Below are positions 57,500-64,000 of a stretch of DNA of 64,000 nucleotides, piece by piece. The first letter of the stretch is position 1; the number at the start of each line of letters is the position of its first letter. The position numbers were made by a program, and so were the translations under genes. Source of the DNA: Bufo bufo. Its lineage: Eukaryota; Chordata; Amphibia; Anura; Bufonidae. Below the pieces are notes generated by a model. That model saw nothing but the letters and a program-made list of their open reading frames with translations, searched no databases and was not told the origin of the DNA. The stretch spans positions 403,855,399 to 403,919,398 of the forward strand of contig NC_053392.1 of NCBI RefSeq assembly GCF_905171765.1. Direction: 5' to 3'.

Positions 57500-58411
57500 C
57501 AATCATGACCTGGCTGGCAGGTACGGAGAAGTCCAGGGTAGTACCAGCTAAAAACCAGATGAGTTTGGCATTGGTTGGGTGCCTGGACATTTGAATATCA
57601 AGCTCAAGCATCTGGGGGAGTACAGTTTCCCACATTCCATCATCTGCCTTTTTTCGGCCTGTGACAGGATCTTAGTCTTTTAACAGGGGGCAGCCTAAAG
57701 CTCTGTCACAAGTGGGCGGCAGCCCCACACTCTTCAGCGCCAGCTACCAAGTGCAGAAGTGCGTGTTGATGTGGGGGGGACAGGTCATCTAGCCGCATCT
57801 TGTGAGGAGAGTAGATGCAACCTGTGTGGAGAGCTCGGGCACCCTTTCAGTCGCTGTCCCTCTCTGAGGCCAATGCGGCCCGAGCTCATGCAGGAGCGGG
57901 CCGGGAGGTCCCTCGGCTGAGGCGGGGTACTGGCAAAGGCAGTGGAGTTAAGGGGTCAGTGAGGAAACGGAACAACCCGTCCCGGCAGAGGCGGAGAGAG
58001 AGGCATCAGGCGGAGGGGGAGGGAAGAACCCCGTCCTGGGGTGATGCCCGCTCCCTCCCAAACGACTGCCCCTCCTGAATCCGAGACCCTAGGGGGCAGG
58101 GAGCTGGAGGAGGAGATTGAGAGACTGGATCGGGCCGAAGAGACTCTGTCCTCGCACTACGAAAGTGCTGCAGAGGGTAGTGGGGCAGAGTCCCAAAGTA
58201 GACGGAAACGGCGTACTAAGAAAAGATCTAGCCCGACCAAGTTTGCCAGGGAAGGTCTAACCGGCTCCCCTCTGGAGCTCTCCAACCGGTACCTCACTTT
58301 GCATGATACCTCTGCCTCCTCTGCTGGGGAGGAGGTTGAAAGTGGGGGACCGAGGGCGAAGGAGGGAGGACCTTCAGGAGGCCCCGCGCCCCCCTCTGGT
58401 GGGGATGCAAG
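57500..58411 (+). pseudogene. Tx1-like LINE ORF1, zinc-knuckle part
   Basis: Continues ORF1 after the insertion. Decayed codons are followed by GHLAASCEESRCNLCGELGH and PFSRC, a CX2CX4HX4C zinc knuckle. A Pro/Ser/Arg-rich tail (SRRKRRTKKRSSPTKFAREG) follows. The frame ends near GGPAPPSGGDAS, where the LTR-like insert starts. Confidence 0.8.
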
Positions 58412-59382
58412 TGTAGTGTCCCACTACATAAGGGTGGGCACTACTAAGGGTCATGTTGCCCACCCTCCTGTGGGGAATTGCTATGGTATTTTATATTGCA
58501 TTGTAATGTATAATTTTATGTTATCTCCTGTGTGCCAGGCCTGTTAGGGGTAGTTCCTCCTCCTAGGCAGTAGAGGGAGCTAGGGAACCCCTAGTATATA
58601 TAGTTAGGCCCAGACAGGAAAGAGTTAGTTCAGTCCAGTCCAGGAGGCTAAGTAGCTCAGTCTAGCCTGCCTGAGGTTCCTGAGGTAAGCAAGCTCATAA
58701 GTTAACCCAGGAGAGAAGTTGCCTCCTGAAGATACCTAGCACCTTGAAAAGTACAGTGCAGAGCCACTTTTATCCAGCTAAGTAGAAAGCTGAAGGGCAG
58801 AAGGATATTTACAGCATGAGGATTTACAACCCGAGGAAGTTTTTTCCTAACCCAAGGATAAAGCCAGCTATAGGGCATACGGGCCTTGGAGAATGCTAGA
58901 CAGGACTAGGGGAAAATACAGCCTGATCTGTAAGGTTATTCCCTCCCTGAGTATCTTGCAAAGACTTTGCCTGCCACTTATGTGAAGCCTGCCTGTGACC
59001 AACATTACATGTGGAACCAACTGAAACCTGTAAATAGTTGAACTGTTCAGTAAAAAGAAGTTCTGGTTCACTGCAACTTTTTCTACCTCAATTATTCCTA
59101 CAACAAATCGGGGGTGCCACCATTACCCCGGCTCTGGCGTCACAAACTATAAGGGATCTTGCCACCGGCACATTAAACTTCCAACACCCAGGGCACCTCA
59201 CCTACCACCTGGCCGGGTCCCTATACACAGAGAGTGCCCCAGAGGATTCATGTGCCAGCCTCTCCATCACTGCTGTACGCCTGCCATGGGTAAATAAAAA
59301 CTTGAGTACCAAGAGCAACACTCGTTCATGCCTATTAACCGTGATCTCACATTCACTCACCCTGCAGGACTGGCGTACTGCA
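58412..59382 (+). mobile_element. Solo-LTR-like insertion (971 bp)
   Basis: Begins TGTAGTGTCCCACTAC and ends GGCGTACTGCA, flanked by CAAG at 58408-58411 and 59383-59386. A TATA-like gtatatatagttagg is near 58593 and aataaaaac near 59294. There is no recognisable coding. The 4-bp flank could be chance, so the boundaries are moderately sure. Confidence 0.6.
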
Positions 59383-59469
59383 CAAGGTCCTCAGGTGGGG
59401 TGGCAAAACCAGGCCCTGAAACTGAGAAAAGCTAGGAGTGGGTGCGCAGAGGGAGGTGGTGGTGGCAGA

Positions 59470-60165
59470 GATGGATACCACTGCTCCTCTCAAGAGAGGT
59501 CGTGCTGCTCTAGAGACAGCCCGGGAGGGGGGAGAGGGGATGGGAAGAAGGCCATCTAATGTTAATTACTCTTTATGGCGGGTACCCGCTCTGCTGACAT
59601 CTGGCACCATTAATGTCGCCAGTATAAAATCTGATGCGGCTCGTTTCACAGCCTTTGATTTTCTCAGCCGTGTTGAAGCTGACATTTTGTTTTTGCAAGA
59701 GACCAAGCTGCCAGATTTGGCAGTGATTTATAAAGCCAAGAGGGAGGTGGAGACCAGGGCCCTCCTACTGGTCTCTTTGCGGCTGAGCCGTGTAGCGGAG
59801 GTGGCGGTCCTTTTTACCGCACTCGGTAGAATTCCGACGAGTAATTGAATTAGAAATGGGGAGGTGTTTTGATCTTGGATGTCCTAATGAAGGGACAGGA
59901 ACTGTGCCTAATTAACATCTATGGACCCCAGTCCAAGTGGGACAGGAAAAGTCTCTTTATGAGGATTAAGCCTTCCTTTTTACAAGCCGGCAGGTGGTCT
60001 TTGGTGGGGACTTTAATACTATCACAAGGTCCCAAGACAGGGGAGGCGCCAGAGACCGGCTGGCTTATGACAGTATTTTCTGAATAGGTGTAGCTAGTGA
60101 GGCTCGTCTGGTGGATGTCGTCATCAGGCATACCCCGGCCACGGGGGTTTCACTTACTATAGAGG
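59470..60165 (+). pseudogene. Tx1-like LINE ORF2, endonuclease part
   Basis: Apurinic-type endonuclease that nicks target DNA. After MDTTAPLKRGRAALETAREG, the conserved block reads TINVASIKSDAARFTAFDFL, ADILFLQETKL (catalytic Glu) and, after frame changes, ELCLINIYGPQSKW and VVFGGDFNTITRSQDRGG (GGDFN motif). It is cut at about 60165, before the reverse transcriptase. Confidence 0.83.
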
Positions 60166-60610
60166 TACACCAATATTAACCGGACAGAATGATATAAAAA
60201 AACGGACCCCCAGGGAGTCATAATAATCACCAAAAAATGAAGCTGACTTTCGTGTATATGAAAATCCAAAAAGCTTTATATAAATATATATGAACAGTAG
60301 ATGCATGTATAATAAAACAGCAGCACAAGGCGGGACACACAAATGAGGAGCAGGACCCAAGGAGAGGCCGGGAGATCATGCACGAAAATACAGGAAAAAG
60401 AATACTAGCTTAAAGAGCATACCTCAGAGCCTCATGGAAGCAACGCCCCAAACACAATTGCATAAGAGGGCGATTGTAGAGACTGAGGTTAAGATGGAAG
60501 GAAACACAAGGAACACAATTAAAACATACCCTGAATGGTGCAAAGATCTCTCGGCCAACTCCTGACCCAACGCCGTTTCGCCAGTTAGATCTGCTTCTTC
60601 CGGGTCTAAT
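60166..60610 (-). mobile_element. Penelope-like 3' UTR fragment, reverse orientation
   Basis: The reverse complement of this stretch carries cccggaagaagcagatctaa, ggcgaaacggcgttgggtc and ataaagctttttggattttc, matching 20455-20840. Non-coding. Confidence 0.6.
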
Positions 60611-60664
60611 TCTAAATCATATTTACTGTTTTACTTTTTTACTGTTGTAATCCCCATTTTAGTA

Positions 60665-61640
60665 TGTTTTGCACAATTGACAACGAAGTACAGTGCACAT
60701 CTTGCCATGATGTATGCAGTCTTGGAACTGCCGTTCGAGGGTGTATAATCTTTGTTCAAGATGTGAGCAAATTACCCGTTTGGAATCGCAAATCGAGTCT
60801 CTAAACGGGCAAGTTGCACACGAGAGGCATTGACAATATGCAAAAGAGTTTGCTTCTCACCGAGCAAGCATTCTTTGGGGTAGATGAGGGGGAGGGTTGA
60901 CAGAGAGGAGGCTGAGGAAAGTGAGGTAGCTAGCTGGGTAACAGTTAGAAAGCGGGGTAGAGGGAAGAGTGCCAGGGAGGCTAGCCCTGATCTGACAGAC
61001 CCCAACAAGTTTGCACGTTTGGCAGATGAGGGGGATGTCAGTCCAGGGACGGCACTGCTGCAGCCGGACACTTCCTCTGCCAGTCAGAGGAATGTCAGCT
61101 CCAGTAAGCAGGGGACCAGGAGAGCAGGGCAGGCCAGACAGGTGCTGGTAGTGGGAGACTCCATTATTAGGAAAACAGATAGGGAAATCTGCCACAAAGA
61201 CCGTGATCGCCGAACAGTGTGCTGTCTTCCTGGCGCTAGAGTTTGACACATCGCGGATCGGGTTGACAGATTACTGGGAGGGGCTGGAGAAGATCCAGCG
61301 GTCATGGTCCATATCGGAACCAATGACAAAGTTAGGGGTAGGTGGAGAGTCCTTAAAAATGATTTCAGGGATTTAGGTCAAAAGCTTAGGGCAAGGACCT
61401 CAAAGGTAGTATTTTCCGAAATACTACCTGTACCACGGGCCACACAAGAAAGGAGCGGGAGATTTGGGAGATTAACAAGGAGCTCAAGAACTGGTGTAGG
61501 AAGAAGGGGTTTGGGTTCCTGGAGAACTGGGCCGACTTCTCTATCGGCTACAGGCTCTATTCTAAGGACTGCTGCACCTCAATGGGGAAGGGGCAGCTGT
61601 GTTGGCGAAGAAGATGGCTAGAAGGTTGGAGGAGTGTTTA
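60665..61640 (+). pseudogene. CR1 ORF1: zinc finger and SGNH esterase
   Basis: Starts near 60665 with CTSCHDVCSLGTAVRGC, then in another frame CSRCEQITRLESQIESLNGQ, a short coiled coil. The SGNH-type esterase domain typical of CR1 ORF1 follows: QVLVVGDSIIRKTDREIC (block with the active Ser) and, after a stop, VMVHIGTNDKVRGRW (GTND). The C-terminus again shifts frame (ENWADFSIGYRLYS near 61530). Esterase activity in such proteins is thought to help membrane or nuclear-pore passage, but its exact role is unsettled. Inactive here. Confidence 0.85.
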
Positions 61641-61794
61641 AACTAGGGACTGGGGGAGGGAAATTACATTATAGGAGGGGAAGATAGTGCAGATAGAGAC
61701 CGGGGGCAAGGGTAGTGGGACTGGGGGAGGAATGGAAGGAGGGACTAGAACAGTTCAGAAGGAAAGGTGTAGGGTAAAAAATATATATAAACCT

Positions 61795-62520
61795 CTCAAA
61801 TGTATGTATACTAATGCCAGAAGCCTGACAAATAAAACTGGGGAACTGGAATTAGTGATGTGTGAGGAGGACTATGACATAGTGGGAATAACTGGAGACA
61901 TGGCTAGATGATAAGCTATGACTAGGCAGTTAATGTACAAGGTTACAGTCTGTTAGAAAGGATCGTCAAAACCAGAGAGGGGTCTGCATTTAAGTAAAGT
62001 CCTGTCTAAAGCCCAAAATCCGTGAAGATATAAGTGAGGGGACATGAACATGTGGAGTCACTGTGGGTAGAGATACATGGAGCTAAAAAACGATAATAAA
62101 TTACTAATAGGAGTTTACTATAAACCACCTAATATACCAGAGTCCACCGAAAATCTACTAAATGAGATAGACAAGGCGGCAAATCATAATGAGGGGCTTA
62201 TTATGGGGACTTCAACTACCAGATATAGACTGGGAAACTGAAACTTGTATATCTCATAAAGGAAACAGGTTCTTGACAATAACCAAAGACAATTACCTCT
62301 CCCAACTGGTTCAGGACCCGACCAGAGGGAACGGCCATTCTGGATTAGTATTAACCAATAGGCCTGACAGAACAACAGACGTGCAGGTTGGGGGACACAT
62401 GGGAAATAGTGACTATAAAGTAATAACCTTCCTATTATCATTCAAAAGAGCGTTTCTACAGGGAGGAACAAAAATACCAAACTTCAAAAAGCTAAATTTT
62501 AGCCAACTAGAGAGGCCATA
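61795..62520 (+). pseudogene. CR1 ORF2, endonuclease part
   Basis: KCMYTNARSLTNKTGELELV and EEDYDIVGITG begin the endonuclease. The catalytic Glu segment (usually ITETW) is changed by a frameshift to ITGDMAR. Further on, VYYKPPNIPES-like codons and DFNYPDIDWET-like codons near 62200 mark the later motifs, in shifting frames. It continues as LSQLVQDPTRGNG and GHMGNSDYKVITF. Confidence 0.8.
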
Positions 62521-63200
62521 GGCCTAACTAACTGGAGACAAAGTCCTCAAAAATAAAAATACAGCCACAAAATGGGATATCTTTAAAAGCATCCTAAAAT
62601 CTCATTGTGAGAGGTACATACCATATGGGAATAAAAGGTTAATGACAAAATAAACCAATGTGGATAAACAGAACTGTAAAGAAAGCAATAAATGACAAAA
62701 AGAAAGCATATAAAACACTAAAACAGGAGGGTAGCACGGAAGCACTGAAAAACTATAAGGAAAAAATAGAACATGTAAAAAACAAATAAAAGCGGCCAAA
62801 CTAGAGACCGAGAGATTAATTGCCAAAGAAAGTAAAACTAACCCTAAAATGATCCTCAATTATATAAATGTTAAAAAGTATAAATCTGAAGGTGTTCGGC
62901 CCTTTTAAGAGTAATGAGGGGGGAGTCGCGGAGAGCGACGAGGAGAAAGCAAAGCTGGTTAAATATTTTTTTCTCCAATGTATTCACTGAGGAAAATAAA
63001 CTGTCAGATGAAATGTTGAATGTAAAAAATAAATTCCCCATTAAAAGTTTCCTGTCTGACCCAGGAAGAAGTACAACAGCGGACTTAAGATTAAAATAGA
63101 CAAATCGCCAGGACCGGATGGCATACACCCCCGTATCCTAAGGGAATTAAGTAATGTCATAGCCAACCCATATTTCTGATATTTGCAGACTCTATACTGA
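62521..63200 (+). pseudogene. CR1 ORF2, linker between endonuclease and RT
   Basis: Lys-rich, much decayed coding sequence. NPKMILNYINVKKYKSE-like codons occur near 62830-62890, and codons for a KIDKSPGPDGIHPRIL-type motif near 63095-63140, the usual start of the CR1 RT domain. Several frame changes. Confidence 0.7.
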
Positions 63201-63234
63201 CAGGGAATGTCCCACAGGATTGGCGCATAGCAAT

Positions 63235-63945
63235 GTGGTGCCAATATTCAAAAAGGGTCCAAAAAACAGAGCCTGGAAACTATAGGCCGGTAAGTTTAAC
63301 ATCTGTTGTGGGTAAACTGTTTGAAGGTTTTCTGAGAGATGCTATGTTAGAGCATCTCAACGGAAATAAGCAAATAATGCCATATCAGCATGGCTTCATG
63401 AGGGATCGGTCATGCCAAACTAATTTAATCAGTTTCTATGAGGAGGGTAAGTTCTAGACTTGACAGCGCGAATCAATGATTCGTATATCTGGACTTCTCC
63501 AAAGCATTTGACACTGTACCAACATAAAAGGTTAGTAATAAAATGAGAGATGCTCGGACTGGGAGAAACATCTGTATGAGGGTAAGTAACTGGCTCTATG
63601 ATAGAGAAACACAGGTTGGTTATTAACGGTACACACTCAGATTGGGTCACTGTCACTAGTTTGGGTACCTCAGGGGTCAGTATTGGGCCCTATTATCTTC
63701 AATTATATTTATTAATATCTTGTAGAAGGCTTGCATAGTAATATATCAATTTCGCAGATGACACTAACCTGTGTAAAGTAATTAACACTGAAGAGGACAG
63801 TATACCACTACAGAGCGATCTGGATAGACTGGAGGCTTGGGCAGATAAGTGGCAGATGAGGTTTAACACTGACAAATGTAAAGTATGCACATGGAAGGAA
63901 TAATGCAAGTCACCCGTACATACTAAATGGTAAAACACTCGGAAA
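63235..63945 (+). pseudogene. CR1 ORF2, reverse transcriptase part
   Basis: KTEPGNYRPVSLTSVVGKLF and MPYQHGFMRDRSCQTNLISF are clear RT motifs. LDFSKAFDTVP follows in another frame near 63495. THSDWVTVTS and QGSVLGP are near 63645. FADDT-coding sequence is near 63755, then KWQMRFNTDKCK. It is interrupted at 63946 by a MITE. Confidence 0.88.
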
Positions 63946-64000
63946 GGCCTCTTTCACACTACAGTATGTCGATTTCAGTGTTTTGCGTTCCGTTTTTCTC
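63946..64000. mobile_element. Harbinger-type MITE, left terminus (runs off window)
   Basis: Starts GGCCTCTTTCACACTACAG, the same terminus as the MITE at 12323, and continues with a gtttttc-rich interior. The right end is outside the window. Confidence 0.7.

Larger units (their letters stand above)
53690..60165 (+). mobile_element. Tx1-like LINE with two insertions, 3' truncated
   Basis: 5' UTR, ORF1 (54040-54988, 57500-58411) and the endonuclease start of ORF2 (59470-60165). It is interrupted at 54989-57484 by a repeat complex with a 15-bp target duplication and at 58412-59382 by an LTR-like insert. Reverse transcriptase is missing: the copy ends where a Penelope-like 3' end begins. Assignment rests on the ORF1 and endonuclease motifs. 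Confidence 0.78.
60611..63945 (+). mobile_element. CR1-like LINE, nearly full length, decayed
   Basis: Contains ORF1 (zinc finger, coiled coil, esterase), endonuclease and reverse transcriptase in order. It shares long blocks with the copy at 27262-27845 and 31702-32866. A MITE terminus interrupts it at 63946, near the window end. Many frameshifts are present. Confidence 0.88.

Overview
The window looks like intergenic DNA from a vertebrate, most likely an anuran amphibian. That is an inference from the mix of mobile elements: piggyBac, hAT, Tc1/mariner, Harbinger-type MITEs, Tx1-like, CR1 and L2 LINEs, Penelope-like elements and sushi/Tf1-type chromoviruses. I found no convincing host protein-coding gene, tRNA, rRNA or CRISPR. 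Nearly every recognisable protein is a broken transposase or retrotransposon polyprotein. All comparisons were made by eye, without alignment or database search.

Layout. 1-3297: the right part of a piggyBac element with a decayed transposase on the minus strand, ending at TTAA. 3439-10382: a complete hAT element with an 8-bp target duplication, a broken transposase, a 125-bp tandem array and a solo LTR inside that array. 10391-14553: unrecognised DNA, a ~105-bp minisatellite, a Harbinger MITE, a Tc1 remnant and a perfect 143-bp palindrome. 14553-19513: the 5' part of a second hAT family (copy A, plus strand). 19514-20850: a Tc1 terminus and a Penelope-like 3' UTR. 22640-37292: a nested stack. 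A Penelope-like element with a 14-bp target duplication holds an older chromovirus (Gypsy 2). Gypsy 2 holds a nearly intact Tc1 element, a solo-LTR-like insert and a CR1 block. The CR1 block holds hAT copy B, and copy B holds a MITE with 129-bp perfect arms. 37293-44071: sparse DNA with piggyBac- and Harbinger-type MITEs and a solo LTR. 44072-52122: a non-autonomous piggyBac relative split by a very young chromovirus (Gypsy 1, 45484-50704). 52123-53690: an L2 3' end carrying a truncated Tc1. 53690-60165: a Tx1-like LINE split by an unclassified 2.5-kb insertion of direct and inverted ~570-bp units and by a solo LTR. 60166-64000: a Penelope-like 3' end, then a nearly full-length but decayed CR1 with esterase ORF1, endonuclease and reverse transcriptase.

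Most notable: (1) Gypsy 1 has a 10-nt site two bases inside its 5' LTR that exactly complements the predicted first 10 nt of its own transcript, placed about 32 bp after a TATA box. This points to Tf1-like self-priming, and it comes with a gag-pol that reads through without a stop and a C-terminal chromodomain. (2) The 54989-57484 insertion has a 15-bp target duplication but consists of two direct and two and a half inverted copies of one non-coding unit. (3) The nesting gives a relative insertion order, with LTR pairs differing by about 0.5% (Gypsy 1) and roughly 6% (Gypsy 2).
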